From Verrucomicrobiaceae bacterium (lineage in GTDB: Bacteria > Verrucomicrobiota > Verrucomicrobiia > Verrucomicrobiales > Akkermansiaceae), in contig JAIXQH010000062.1 in assembly GCA_027484055.1 (NCBI GenBank), positions 107,691-171,690 of the forward strand: 64,000 nt of DNA, written 5' to 3'. Positions 33,655 through 42,772 of the stretch are shown here, in pieces. Both the position numbers and the translations under genes were made by a program. The stretch's first letter is position 1; every line of letters begins with the position of its first letter. The notes beneath the pieces are model-generated. The model did no database searches. It had not been told where the DNA came from and saw only the letters and a program-made list of their open reading frames with translations.

Positions 33655-34395
33655 ATGAGCTCCTCACGTTTTTTTTCACTCATCATCGCCTGTTCCTTCG
33701 TGACTGGCGCTTCGCTGGCGGCTGAGGTTCGCTCTTGGAAAAATGCGGATGGCGCGACTGGCTTCAAGGCGAGCTTCGTCAAACGAGACGAGACCACCGT
33801 GACCCTCCGAGGAGAAAATGGCAAAGAACTCACCTTCCCGCTGACCAAGCTCCACCCGGATGAGACCCGTTGGCTCGACCTTCACCAGCCACTGATCGAT
33901 TCTAGCGCTGTATTTGACGCCCTGACCTTCGCCGACACTCGCGAGACGGCGCTGGCCAAGCTCAAGGTGAGTAAAATCGTGGAAATGACGTCGGACGAGA
34001 CGTTCTTAGGCCGCTCAGGCATGAACGGAGCCTTCCGCACACGTCAGAAAATCGGCAATCTCAATGCGCTGCTTTACTTCGACTGGATGGAGTCTGGAAC
34101 CCTCAAGGAGCTGACCCTCCAGACGGAAGATCGTCCGGAAGCAGCCTACCTCACGAGTTTGGAGCCCAGTTGGAAGGAATTCATCGAGCTCCTGAGCTCC
34201 CTTTACGGCGAGCCAGTCCAGAGCAGCGGCTTCCCGCCCTTAAAGAGTCTTGTAGACGGATCTTACATGCCCTCCCACCTCTGGAAACTCGAAGGAGGAG
34301 GAGCGGTCCTTCTCGGCGCTTCAAAAGACGGGGCGAACTACCAAGTTTGCGTCCGTTTCACCAAGCGCTCCAAGCAGCCGATGGAAATTCAGTAA
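33655..34395 (+). CDS. Exported protein with SHD1-like N-terminal domain
   Basis: About 246 residues from ATG 33655, which begins a signal peptide (FFSLIIACSFVTGASLAA); the frame opens seven codons earlier. Residues ~25-75 (VRSWKNADGATGFKASFVKR ... TVTLRGENGKELTFPLTKL) match the SHD1-like module common in secreted Planctomycetes/Verrucomicrobia proteins. The rest (VFDALTFADTRETALAKL, LYFDWMESGTLKELTLQTED, YQVCVRFTKR) looks like a separate alpha/beta domain. No enzymatic motif. Probably an envelope protein of unknown role. Confidence 0.75.
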   Translation: MSSSRFFSLIIACSFVTGASLAAEVRSWKNADGATGFKASFVKRDETTVTLRGENGKELTFPLTKLHPDETRWLDLHQPLIDSSAVFDALTFADTRETALAKLKVSKIVEMTSDETFLGRSGMNGAFRTRQKIGNLNALLYFDWMESGTLKELTLQTEDRPEAAYLTSLEPSWKEFIELLSSLYGEPVQSSGFPPLKSLVDGSYMPSHLWKLEGGGAVLLGASKDGANYQVCVRFTKRSKQPMEIQ

Positions 34396-34418
34396 GCGGT
34401 AGTCAGAAGATAAGCCTC

Positions 34419-35675
34419 CTACGGGGTGAGAAAGCGCTTGCTGACTTCCGGTGGGACGGGATTGGTGGCGACCCAGTTTTTGACAGCGGCGGAGTCTTTC
34501 TTGGACCAGTCGCCGAGCATTTTGTAGTAAACCTTGAGCTGTTGTTTCGGATTGGAAATGCCTCGAATCCATGCGGCGGATTGCTCGGGTGCACGGTTGT
34601 CACAGCTCCAAATGAAGGTCTCCACGGCACGGTCATAGTCCGGGGTGCCAGCGAGGCCGCTGACCCAGACGGCGGTGGCGGGGATGTCTTTTTCCGACAT
34701 TTTAGGGATGATGGCCGAGGCCGCTTGGGCCTGGGCCTCGGGCTGGAGGGTCTTGCACCAGGCGGTGGCTTGCGTGAGATCGATTCTGACGAGCGCCTCA
34801 GCCACCTCCTTGGTGGCGCGGCTTTGGATGGCTCCGTCCTTCTGCGAGCTGACGTAAGCGGCAGCTTGGGTGGGATCTTTCCGCAAAAGTCGCTCGGTGA
34901 TGGAGGCGACGAAACTCCCTCGAAGGGTCACATCCTTGATGCCGTCCGCGTAGGCGAGTGCGACGTCACTGCCCTGCACGAAGAGCGCGCGGGTGATGGT
35001 GTCGATGGCGTCGTTGCGTTCATTACTTCTCGGCATGGTCTGGACGAGGCGGGTCGCGCTTTCTAGATCTTTACCTGCGATGCCTCGGATGAGGCCGGGG
35101 AGATAGGGGTTGGCCTCGTCTCCCTGATGGTGGCTGAGCGCCCATGCTTCCGCAGCGGCGGGATCGCGAATCGCCCAGGTGGAAATGACCGTGCTGGTGG
35201 CGTCGCGACTTCCGACTTGGGTGGAGGCGTATTCGAGTGCGGCGAGGGGATCTGCCTTGGCCCAGGCGTTGAGGATGATGTCTAGGCCGCTGCGGGCACC
35301 TCGGAGGTGTTCGGCGTTCCGATAATGCTCGGCTAGGTTTTGGAATTCTTGGGCGCCGAGGGTCTCGACAAGGTCCATGAGGGCGCGTTGTTGCTCGAAG
35401 GGGTCGTCAAGCTTGGCGATTTCGGTTAAGCGCTGCGCGGGACTGAGTGAGATTTTTTTAGAATCTGAGCTGCGGCTGGATTTTGAATAGGCGCTAGGAG
35501 TGGAGAGTTCGCTAGTGTTTCCAGAGTCATTGTGATGTCTCGCTGAGGCTCCGCTTTGCGCCGTGGTGGAAGTCTTGGGCGTGACTGGATCCCGGTTCTG
35601 GCTCATGAACGCAGTGGCTGCGCCGATGCTGAAGAGGGCCGCATGTGTCAGAATCAGCTGGGTTCGTTTCGCCAT
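34419..35675 (-). CDS. Exported helical-repeat protein
   Basis: A 418-residue protein with an N-terminal hydrophobic segment (LILTHAALFSIGAATAF) acting as signal or anchor, then a Ser/Thr-rich low-complexity linker (about residues 35-75). The remainder is a series of ~30-residue helical repeats in which phrases like DPLAALEYA, DPAAAEAWA, DPTQAAAYV and DLTQATAWC recur, resembling HEAT/TPR-like solenoids. Such proteins form large paralogous families in Verrucomicrobia. No catalytic motif; probable scaffold or envelope protein. It is divergent from dinB. Confidence 0.75.
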   Translation of the reverse strand: MAKRTQLILTHAALFSIGAATAFMSQNRDPVTPKTSTTAQSGASARHHNDSGNTSELSTPSAYSKSSRSSDSKKISLSPAQRLTEIAKLDDPFEQQRALMDLVETLGAQEFQNLAEHYRNAEHLRGARSGLDIILNAWAKADPLAALEYASTQVGSRDATSTVISTWAIRDPAAAEAWALSHHQGDEANPYLPGLIRGIAGKDLESATRLVQTMPRSNERNDAIDTITRALFVQGSDVALAYADGIKDVTLRGSFVASITERLLRKDPTQAAAYVSSQKDGAIQSRATKEVAEALVRIDLTQATAWCKTLQPEAQAQAASAIIPKMSEKDIPATAVWVSGLAGTPDYDRAVETFIWSCDNRAPEQSAAWIRGISNPKQQLKVYYKMLGDWSKKDSAAVKNWVATNPVPPEVSKRFLTP

Positions 35676-35744
35676 GGGACAGAATACGCGGGGCGGAGGC
35701 TTGCTGTTTCAAGATCGCTGGTGAAAGTTTGCGGCGCTTCAGCC

Positions 35745-36797
35745 ATGGTGAGGAAAATCATTCATATCGACATGGATTGCTTCTACGCAGCCATCGAAGA
35801 ACGGGAAAATCCGGCCTTGCGGAACCGTCCGGTGGGGGTGGCGGGGACGGACCGGCGCAGTGTCTTGACGACGGCAAATTATGAGGCCCGGAAGTATGGC
35901 TGCCGCTCGGCGATGCCGGTTTACAAGGCTCTCGAACTTTGCCCGCACTTGGTGCTAGTGCCGGTGCGTTTCGATTTATATCGGTCGGTGAGTGCGCAGA
36001 TCCGGGCGATTTTCGGGCGCTTTACCGATTTGATCGAGCCCTTGTCGCTGGATGAGGCGTATCTGGATGTGACGCACTTGGCGACGCGCGGGGCAGTGAT
36101 CGCACGTGAGCTGCGGGCGCAGATTCGTGAGGAGACGGGGTTGACGGCATCGGCTGGGATTTCCACGAACAAGTTGATCGCGAAGATCGCGTCAGATTGG
36201 CATAAGCCGAATGGTCAGAGAGAAGTTACCGTGGAGGAGATCCCCGAGTTCATGGCTCAGCTACCGGTCGGGCGGTTGTGGGGAGTGGGACAGAAAATGC
36301 GAGAGAAGCTGGCGGGGCTGGGCATTCAGACTTGTGGAGACATGCAGCGCTTGGATCAAATCGAGATGTCGCGGCGCTTTGGGAAATGGGGGCTTGAGCT
36401 ATGGCATCTCTGCCGGGGCGAGGACGAGCGGGCCGTGACGCCAGAGCGGACGCGGAAGTCCGTGAGCAGTGAGTCCACCTTTTCGGAGAATGTGGAGGAC
36501 TTGTCAGGGCTGTTTCCGCCGCTGCGGGAGATGGTGGATGGCTTGGTCGAGGATTTGGGAAAATCGCATGCGGACCGGGTGGTCCGCTCGCTGGTGGTGA
36601 AGCTGAAGTTTACCGATTTTCACCGAACCACGGCGGAGCGGGCCGGCCATCAGCTGGAGATGGGGATTTTCGAGGAATTGGTGGCTGAGGCGTGGCGGCG
36701 TGGGAGCAATCGTGGGGTGAGGCTGCTCGGTGTGGGCGTGCGGTTTGAAGATCCCAAAGAAGAGGACGCGCAACAGCAGCTCGAGTTTTTCGGCTGA
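35745..36797 (+). CDS. dinB: DNA polymerase IV (Y-family)
   Basis: A 350-residue translesion polymerase. The start at 35745 (MVRKIIHIDMDCF) is the normal DinB start; the frame opens further upstream, antisense to the neighbouring gene. IDMDCFYAAIEE carries the first metal-binding Asp (Asp9), and EPLSLDEAYLDVT carries Asp103 and Glu104. Other family segments are TTANYEARKYGCRSAMP, SAGISTNKLIAKIASD and GVGQKMREKL (helix-hairpin-helix). The little-finger domain follows and the protein ends QQQLEFFG, close to the QLxLxF clamp-binding consensus. Role: error-prone bypass of damaged bases. Confidence 0.95.
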   Translation: MVRKIIHIDMDCFYAAIEERENPALRNRPVGVAGTDRRSVLTTANYEARKYGCRSAMPVYKALELCPHLVLVPVRFDLYRSVSAQIRAIFGRFTDLIEPLSLDEAYLDVTHLATRGAVIARELRAQIREETGLTASAGISTNKLIAKIASDWHKPNGQREVTVEEIPEFMAQLPVGRLWGVGQKMREKLAGLGIQTCGDMQRLDQIEMSRRFGKWGLELWHLCRGEDERAVTPERTRKSVSSESTFSENVEDLSGLFPPLREMVDGLVEDLGKSHADRVVRSLVVKLKFTDFHRTTAERAGHQLEMGIFEELVAEAWRRGSNRGVRLLGVGVRFEDPKEEDAQQQLEFFG

Positions 36798-36799
36798 GG

Positions 36800-37987
36800 T
36801 TAGGGGGAAAAGGGTATGGCGATGTGCTCTTCAGAGCCGACCTGGACGAAGCCGATTTTCCGAATGCCTGCGGAAATCCCCGGCATGTGGGCGGCTCCCC
36901 AGGGGATGATGATGTTTTTGGAGCTGGCGAGCTGGGTTTCGAGGACTTGGAGCAGATGGCGGTTCCGCGAGTAGAGGATGTCTTCGAGTAGGCTTTCGAC
37001 AAGGTGCGGGGGTGTGCTTTCGAGCAGCGCGGGAAGATTTTCCGCAGTGATGCCCTTGCTGTGAAGGGTCATGATCTCGCGGAGGTAGGTCAGCGTGGGC
37101 GGGCTCAGTTCCGAGAGATCCACGTCTGCGGGGAGCGATTTCGCCTTGGGCTTGAAGACACTGTGCTGTTCCGCGAGACCCAGGTTAGTGGCCATCTGAC
37201 TGTAGCTGATCTTCGATTTAAGCTCGTTTTTCCGGTCAGAGACACCTTCTGCAAGGATGAGTGCGTCCTCGGGCAGCGAGTTGACCAATTGGGTATAGAA
37301 AGAGCCATCGGCGATGTGGGACATGGGCACGAGACGGATCGTCGCGCCGTCACTTTCACGGTGGTAAGTCCTGGCCTGCATGACGACACCGGCGGGCCGA
37401 ACGCTGACGAAGCCCTCCGACACATGCGAGATGACCCAACAGGTGGAACTCACCGCGATGGCGATCCCGGCGGGAACTAAAAGGAAAAGTGTGAAACCGA
37501 TAAAGCCGCAAAGATTCCAGACGCTGAAGACCTTTTTACCAAGCTTGTGACTTGGCACCAGCGGCCAATGGAACTGGTCATGCCGCTGGAGTCGGAAAAT
37601 GACGCAGAGGGTGAACAGGATCTGAGCGAGCGAAATCCCCCAAGCGATTTCCTGCGACTTGCGGTAATAGATGACCAGCAGTGGAAACTGGCAAAGCGCG
37701 ACGGCAAATGGAAGGAGTGTCAGTGGTAGGAAATAGCGCTTCGGCACCAGCGGCGTCAGGCCGCTGAGGGCATACACGCTGAGTCCACCGAAAAAGGCCG
37801 CCAACCCGACAAGGCCACGGACGGGGGTGAGCCATGAGGCTTGGAAAACGAGCTTCAGAGACTCATCCGCTAGGCACAGCAGCCCATCGGCCAAGAAGAG
37901 CACGAGCGCCAGACTGAGAATGACTTGAACCGCGCCGACCGCAGGTTGGAGGGGGAGGGGGGGAGGGGAATTCGGCGGCTTTTCCAT
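36800..37987 (-). CDS. Membrane protein with TraB/GumN-like domain
   Basis: A 395-residue protein. A Pro-rich cytoplasmic start (PPNSPPPLPLQP) is followed by about five membrane helices up to residue ~190. The extracytoplasmic C-terminal part resembles the TraB/PrgY/GumN (TIKI-like) fold: IRLVPMSHIADGSFY (the GT-H position), LPEDALILAEGVSD (the conserved acidic Glu) and IIIPWGAAHMPGI (the second G-x-x-H). These conserved Glu and His residues make it a possible metalloprotease or pheromone-type processing enzyme, by analogy with TIKI. Its 3' end is two bases from the dinB stop (convergent). Confidence 0.75.
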   Translation of the reverse strand: MEKPPNSPPPLPLQPAVGAVQVILSLALVLFLADGLLCLADESLKLVFQASWLTPVRGLVGLAAFFGGLSVYALSGLTPLVPKRYFLPLTLLPFAVALCQFPLLVIYYRKSQEIAWGISLAQILFTLCVIFRLQRHDQFHWPLVPSHKLGKKVFSVWNLCGFIGFTLFLLVPAGIAIAVSSTCWVISHVSEGFVSVRPAGVVMQARTYHRESDGATIRLVPMSHIADGSFYTQLVNSLPEDALILAEGVSDRKNELKSKISYSQMATNLGLAEQHSVFKPKAKSLPADVDLSELSPPTLTYLREIMTLHSKGITAENLPALLESTPPHLVESLLEDILYSRNRHLLQVLETQLASSKNIIIPWGAAHMPGISAGIRKIGFVQVGSEEHIAIPFSP

Positions 37988-38090
37988 GCCGTCATGCTAG
38001 AAGGCGACCTGCTGAAGTCAAACGCGCGAATGAGCGGTAACGGGGAGATTTTTGACTTCCAGAACGGCAACTTGGGGCCATTGTCCCGGC

Positions 38091-38867
38091 ATGCGCTATG
38101 CTGAACGTCTCCAGCTTCGAATCGAAAAAACGGGATCCCGCCTCTGCGTAGGTCTCGATCCCCGGCCCGGGGCTGGCGGAGTGGCAGCCGCGCGTGAGAT
38201 GCTCACGCAAGTGGTCGCGGAATGCAGTGAGTGGGCGGCGGCCTATAAGCCGAATATGGCCTACTTCGAAGCCATGGGGATCGAGGGGATTCGCTTACTC
38301 GAAGAGCTGCTCGGCGGCATGCCAGAGGACATCCCCGTCATCTTGGACGCGAAGCGCAGCGACATCGGCGAGACCCAGAAATACTACGCGCAAGGCTACT
38401 TCACCGGTTGGAATGTCGATGCGGTGACCCTGAATCCCTTCCTCGGCTACGACTCCATCGAGCCATTTCTCGATTGGGAGGAAAAAGCCATTTACCTACT
38501 TGCTGTGACGTCCAACGCCGGCTCCGCAGATTTCCAGCGGCAGAGGCTCGCAGACGGACGCTCCGTTTTCGAGCTGGTCACCGCCCTCGGGGAACGCGCC
38601 AAAGAAGAGGGCCGGGTGACGGAAGTGGGTTACGTCGTCGGTCTCACCAATGCGGCGGAGGTCTTGGAAAAAATGCCGGATTCCCCACTACTGGTGCCCG
38701 GTCTCGGTGCCCAAGGCGGGGACTTGGCCGCCCTTGCAGCTGCCGCTCGCAGCGCTCCCGACGTGATCAATGTCTCACGCGGCATCCTTTATGCTGGGGA
38801 TGATCTCAGCTATGCGGCCCGGGCACAGAAATGGGCGGAAAAAATCTCAGCGGCCTACGCGAGGTGA
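38091..38867 (+). CDS. pyrF: Orotidine-5'-phosphate decarboxylase (PyrF type 2)
   Basis: A 258-residue enzyme of pyrimidine synthesis that decarboxylates OMP to UMP. The start at 38091 (MRYAERLQLRIEKTGSRLCVGLDPRP) fits the family; the frame opens 13 codons earlier. The catalytic DAKRSDIGET (Lys88) is the signature of the type-2 group. Other parts are AAYKPNMAYFE, VTLNPFLGYDSIEPFL and LLVPGLGAQGGD for phosphate binding. No other pyr gene is adjacent. Confidence 0.94.
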   Translation: MRYAERLQLRIEKTGSRLCVGLDPRPGAGGVAAAREMLTQVVAECSEWAAAYKPNMAYFEAMGIEGIRLLEELLGGMPEDIPVILDAKRSDIGETQKYYAQGYFTGWNVDAVTLNPFLGYDSIEPFLDWEEKAIYLLAVTSNAGSADFQRQRLADGRSVFELVTALGERAKEEGRVTEVGYVVGLTNAAEVLEKMPDSPLLVPGLGAQGGDLAALAAAARSAPDVINVSRGILYAGDDLSYAARAQKWAEKISAAYAR

Positions 38868-38943
38868 TTTCTCAAGTTTCCCGTGCAATGCCCACTTACC
38901 TCGCGACGTTAGTCCCCTAGAGCATGTCAACTCGCCCTCACCC

Positions 38944-39843
38944 ATGAAGCCACTACCCGCGCGGTATTCCGGCTTGCTCCCGCAAAAAGGCTGGCCGGCT
39001 CGGAACCTTCAGTTCCTCCGCCACCGCATCGTCCCCGGGATGTTCCAGAAACGCCACGGGGATGTGCTCGAGCCCGTGCTCGATCCACCAGCAGAGGGGA
39101 AGGTGCGGATCACCTGGATCGGCCATGCCTCGTTTTTCCTGCAATTCGCGGGGCACTCCGTCATCGTCGATCCAAATTGGGCGAAATGGCATGGCCCTGT
39201 GAAGCGCCAACGCAAGCCCGGTCTCGACCTCCACGGCGTGCCGGAAGTCGATCTCGTCCTCGTCACACACGCCCATTTCGACCACCTGCACAAACCGAGT
39301 CTGAAAATCCTCAAAGCCCGCGAAGGCATCGTGGTGCCCATCGGCAGTGGCTCACTCGTCAAGAAGCTCGGCTTCCCTGCCACCCATGAAATGAAAGTTT
39401 GGGACACCCTCAGCTTCGACGAGCTCGAAATCATCCACACCCCCTCCCACCACTGGGGCGCACGCTTCATTCACGACACCCACCGCGACTACGGCGGCTA
39501 CATCGTGCGCACTGGTGGGAAGAGTGTTTTCCACTGCGGGGATAGCGCGTATTTTGACGGTTTCACCGAAATTGGCCAGCGCTACGACATCGACATCGCG
39601 CTCATGCCCATCGGCGCCTACGAGTCACCGAGCGGGCGGGACGTCCACATGAATCCAGAAGAGGCCGTGCGTGCGTTCGCAGATCTCGGGGCTAAGGCCC
39701 TCATCCCCATGCATTACGGCACCTTCCCACTTGGAAATGAGCCTCACCACGAGCCGGTTGAGCGACTCCTCACCGAGGCCGATCGTCTCGGCATCAGCGA
39801 CCGGATCCTGATCCCAGAAGAGGGAGTCGGCATCGAGTGGTGA
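38944..39843 (+). CDS. MBL-fold hydrolase, NAPE-PLD-like
   Basis: A 299-residue metallo-beta-lactamase-fold enzyme. ATG 38944 is 74 bases after the pyrF stop; the frame is open upstream but overlaps pyrF. Metal-binding motif THAHFDH (108-114), then HHWGARF, the bridging Asp in FHCGDSAYFDG and HYGTFPLG. The N-terminal RNLQFLRHRIVPGM and the ITWIGHASFFLQ segment resemble the NAPE-phospholipase D / UlaG-like group. In bacteria these act on phospholipid or phosphodiester-type substrates, unproven here. It overlaps the frame of the msrA ORF, but not the chosen msrA start. Confidence 0.85.
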   Translation: MKPLPARYSGLLPQKGWPARNLQFLRHRIVPGMFQKRHGDVLEPVLDPPAEGKVRITWIGHASFFLQFAGHSVIVDPNWAKWHGPVKRQRKPGLDLHGVPEVDLVLVTHAHFDHLHKPSLKILKAREGIVVPIGSGSLVKKLGFPATHEMKVWDTLSFDELEIIHTPSHHWGARFIHDTHRDYGGYIVRTGGKSVFHCGDSAYFDGFTEIGQRYDIDIALMPIGAYESPSGRDVHMNPEEAVRAFADLGAKALIPMHYGTFPLGNEPHHEPVERLLTEADRLGISDRILIPEEGVGIEW

Positions 39844-39890
39844 GTCGTTTTTTTCTGGGAACAAATCACCGCGCCGCTCCTCCCACTCGT

Positions 39891-40535
39891 ATGAACCGCC
39901 GCTGCCTTCTCTCCCTTCTCTGCTGCCTCCCCCTTTTCACCCCTCTATTCACCTCCTGCCAACCCGATAAAGCCATGACCGCCGCCGACCAACAAGCCGC
40001 CCCGCTCCCAGAAATCCCCGCCGGCGCGGAAGTCGCCACACTTGGTGCGGGCTGCTTTTGGTGCATCGAGGCCGCTTACCGCCAGTTCGACGGGGTTTAC
40101 TCCGCGACTTCCGGCTACATGGGCGGCTCGGTGGAAAATCCGACCTACGCCCAGATCTGCGACGGGGATTCCGGCCATGCTGAAGTCGTCCAGGTCGTCT
40201 TCGATCCGAAAAAAATCTCCTACGAGAAAGTGCTCGCTTGGTTTTGGGAGCTCCACGACCCCACCACCTTGAATCGCCAAGGGAACGACTCCGGCACCCA
40301 GTACCGCTCCGCCATTTTCACCCACAGCCCCGAGCAGATCACCACCGCGACCGCTTCCAAGACCGCAGCCCAAGCCCATTTCAAGCAGCCTATCGTCACC
40401 GAAATCACCCCGGCAGACACCTTCTACCCGGCGGAAAACTACCACCAGAACTACTACAACGAGAACAAGTCCAAGAACTCGTATTGTCGCTACGTCATCG
40501 AGCCGAAGCTCAAGAAGCTGAAGCTGGACCACTGA
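39891..40535 (+). CDS. msrA: Lipoprotein peptide-methionine (S)-S-oxide reductase
   Basis: A 214-residue MsrA. The start at 39891 gives a lipoprotein signal peptide ending LFTSC, with lipidated Cys23, so it is probably anchored in the periplasm rather than cytoplasmic. The catalytic motif LGAGCFWCIEAAY places the nucleophile at Cys55. Further family motifs are YMGGSVENPTYAQICDGDSGHAEVVQV and GNDSGTQYRSAIF. The C-terminus (ENYHQNYY...NSYCRYVIEPKL) has a resolving Cys candidate. Role: repair of oxidised methionine in envelope proteins. No MsrB is fused or adjacent. Confidence 0.94.
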   Translation: MNRRCLLSLLCCLPLFTPLFTSCQPDKAMTAADQQAAPLPEIPAGAEVATLGAGCFWCIEAAYRQFDGVYSATSGYMGGSVENPTYAQICDGDSGHAEVVQVVFDPKKISYEKVLAWFWELHDPTTLNRQGNDSGTQYRSAIFTHSPEQITTATASKTAAQAHFKQPIVTEITPADTFYPAENYHQNYYNENKSKNSYCRYVIEPKLKKLKLDH

Positions 40536-40547
40536 ACGCATGGCGGC

Positions 40548-40735
40548 TTGCCCGCCGACATCGCCTCATTTTCCGACATCGTAGACTTCTGCGACCTTAA
40601 AATCGACGGGTTGCGCAAATGGATCAAAGTGCCCAACGTGGTTCCCGGTGCCCAAACCTTCTCCAACATCTTCGCCATCATTGAAACCGATCTGTTCAAG
40701 CGCTGCCTGTCGGGGCACATCGACGACTGCACGAA
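40548..40735 (+). pseudogene. ISAs1-family transposase remnant
   Basis: A short open frame whose residues GLRKWIKVPNVVPGAQTFSN then IFAIIETDLFKRCLSGHIDD match the N-terminal region of ISAs1-type DDE transposases (WLRxFLxLPNGxPSHDTFxRVFxxLDPxxFxxCF). FSDIVD at the start corresponds to the earlier F-x-D-PR region, but the stretch between is deleted. No catalytic domain follows: sequence similarity ends near 40735 and the secreted glycan gene begins. This is a relic; I saw no intact terminal inverted repeats. Confidence 0.65.
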
Positions 40736-40798
40736 ATTAGTACTAATTTGCACGCCCTGTCATGGCGCACCTACCTAGGACCGAGTAGGTTTTGGCAA

Positions 40799-42772
40799 AT
40801 GAAGCGAGATTCCGCACTGTCCCAATGCCTAAATTTGATTTTACGAATGGTGGCATTCTGTGTGGCGGGCTCGGCAGCCCAGCTTTGCGCGCAGACCCTT
40901 GGCACCATGAATATGAGTGGAGATTCCGACTTTTTCGCCGACAGCATCGCGCAGACCAAGGGCCCCGAACGACGCTGGCACAGTTTTCCGGGCGGGCGAC
41001 TCAGCCTGAATCCATCAGCCGCCAAAACATTTGTATGTGACCCAACTCCAGCAGATCTCGCTCTAGATCTGGGCGGATATGTGGGCTCTGGAGTCCTTCG
41101 CCTGCCCAAGGTGGTGAGCATGTCACTGCTTGACAGCAAAGGAAACAAACTAACGCCTGCCAGCCAACGAACCGACTGGTTCCCGCATAAGCTTACCGTG
41201 CATTCGCAGCACGCCGGTGGAGCATTGGTGTCCGCAGACGATTTTTTTGTGGATGCGGATTCCTCGCTGCTGCGGGTGATCGATGTCCGCAATGCCGGAA
41301 CTCAACAACTCCAGCTCTCTGGAGCCACGCCTGACAAGGCGAGCTTGAAATGGCTAGCGGAGAAAAAGGCACTGCTCGTCACAGCGGAGACTTACTATTT
41401 CTCGGTCTGCTTCGCCCAATTAACAGGCGCGGAGGACGTTCCAAACACCCTAAGTTTCAGCCCGGACTCCAACGTCGATGGCTGGAGAATCACACTGCCT
41501 CTTGAAGGCGGCATTGGCCGCTACGCCATGGGATTCGGATTTGCCACACGAAGCGAAAGTTCAGCAAAAGCCATCGAAAGAGCTCAGGGCACGATCTCAC
41601 GCCCAGCGAGCGTATCACTTGCTAACAGCCGAGCCACTATGGAGGCGTTTTTGCGCAAAGTTCCCGTGCCAAGCGTCTGGGGGCTAGATCCGCAGCTGGC
41701 CGCTGGGGTCACTCCAGAACAGCACCGACAGGCGTATTACATGGCGTGGGCGTTCCTACACCAAAGCCTCGTCAACGCGCTGACCGAAAACCCGAAACAC
41801 CCCTTCCCACAAATGAGTCTCGGTAAGGCGTCGCTCTGGGCGGACGGAGAAATGCGCGCGCCCGCCACCTGCGCTTGGGAGAGCTTGATGGGTATTCAAT
41901 GGCTGTCGCTTGTCGATTCCGCAACTGCATGGGATGTCTATATGGGCATCATGTCTCTCGTGGATGAAAAGGGGCTGCTCGGTGGTGAGTCGCTCCCCTC
42001 CCGCAAGGCGGAAACCGCTTGGTGGATCTACCAGCAGGCACCCGACCGCAAGCGCCTCGCGGAAGTCTATCCGGCCATCAAACGCTACCTCATTTGGCGT
42101 GAGGCCAACCCGCGATGGATCTGGGGAAATAACAAGGCTGCCGATGAGCGAGACTTGGAATTCGTCGTCTCATGGCTCTACGACCTCGGCTTCGCCGCAC
42201 AAATCGCGAAGGAACTCGGGCTTCCGGACGATGCTGCCATGTGGAAATCCAAGGAAGCCCCGGCCATCGTCCAGATGCGTGAGTGGTTCTTCAACGATCC
42301 CGAGCGCCTGCACCAACTCTACTTCATCGAGCGGAAGGCACACTCGACACCCGAGCGTTCCAGCGAGCGGCCGATCATGACGCTGACCGCGCTTTGGCTT
42401 CGCTCGCTGCCGGATGACATGTCCACCCGGCTTATCGCGCTGCTCAAGCAGCAGGTTCGTCCCGAACTCGCCAATGCCGGATTCAACTACACCAAGTATC
42501 CCGACAACCAGTTTGTCGCCCTCGGCATGTTGGACCGCGGTCGCTCTGAGGCCCGCCCATTCATCGAAGCCATTCTCCGCGACTCGATCCGGGTCGGCGA
42601 GTTCACGGAGTGCCTCGTATCAGGTAAGGACAACCTTCCCGTGCTCGATGGCGTCAAGCCTTCCCTATTCACTGCCTTGAACATCATCGATTTCACTTGG
42701 CTCCTGAACCAAGTGCGCTGCGACAGCGGTCGTCCGCAAACATTTAATATCCCTTCCATATCCACCAAATGA
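40799..42772 (+). CDS. Exported (alpha/alpha)6-toroid glycoside-hydrolase-like protein
   Basis: About 657 residues from ATG 40799, giving a signal peptide (LILRMVAFCVAGSAAQLCAQ). The N-terminal half is a beta sandwich. From about residue 290 it is a helical toroid like GH63, GH37 or GH15 enzymes: MSLGKASLWADGEMRAPATC, CAWESLMGIQWLSLVD, SLPSRKAETAWWIYQQ, RDLEFVVSWLYDLGFA and SSERPIMTLTALWLRSLP. Candidate catalytic acids are in the WADGE and ERDLE segments, but the GH family is uncertain. It overlaps the GH130 start as ATGA. Position in the operon suggests it releases sugars that GH130 and the MFS carrier then handle. Confidence 0.78.
   Translation: MKRDSALSQCLNLILRMVAFCVAGSAAQLCAQTLGTMNMSGDSDFFADSIAQTKGPERRWHSFPGGRLSLNPSAAKTFVCDPTPADLALDLGGYVGSGVLRLPKVVSMSLLDSKGNKLTPASQRTDWFPHKLTVHSQHAGGALVSADDFFVDADSSLLRVIDVRNAGTQQLQLSGATPDKASLKWLAEKKALLVTAETYYFSVCFAQLTGAEDVPNTLSFSPDSNVDGWRITLPLEGGIGRYAMGFGFATRSESSAKAIERAQGTISRPASVSLANSRATMEAFLRKVPVPSVWGLDPQLAAGVTPEQHRQAYYMAWAFLHQSLVNALTENPKHPFPQMSLGKASLWADGEMRAPATCAWESLMGIQWLSLVDSATAWDVYMGIMSLVDEKGLLGGESLPSRKAETAWWIYQQAPDRKRLAEVYPAIKRYLIWREANPRWIWGNNKAADERDLEFVVSWLYDLGFAAQIAKELGLPDDAAMWKSKEAPAIVQMREWFFNDPERLHQLYFIERKAHSTPERSSERPIMTLTALWLRSLPDDMSTRLIALLKQQVRPELANAGFNYTKYPDNQFVALGMLDRGRSEARPFIEAILRDSIRVGEFTECLVSGKDNLPVLDGVKPSLFTALNIIDFTWLLNQVRCDSGRPQTFNIPSISTK

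Noticed and set aside
40548..40778. Treating the short ORF as a functional gene or toxin
   Set aside because: Its similarity is to an internal N-terminal part of ISAs1-type transposases with a deletion and no catalytic domain, so it is a relic.
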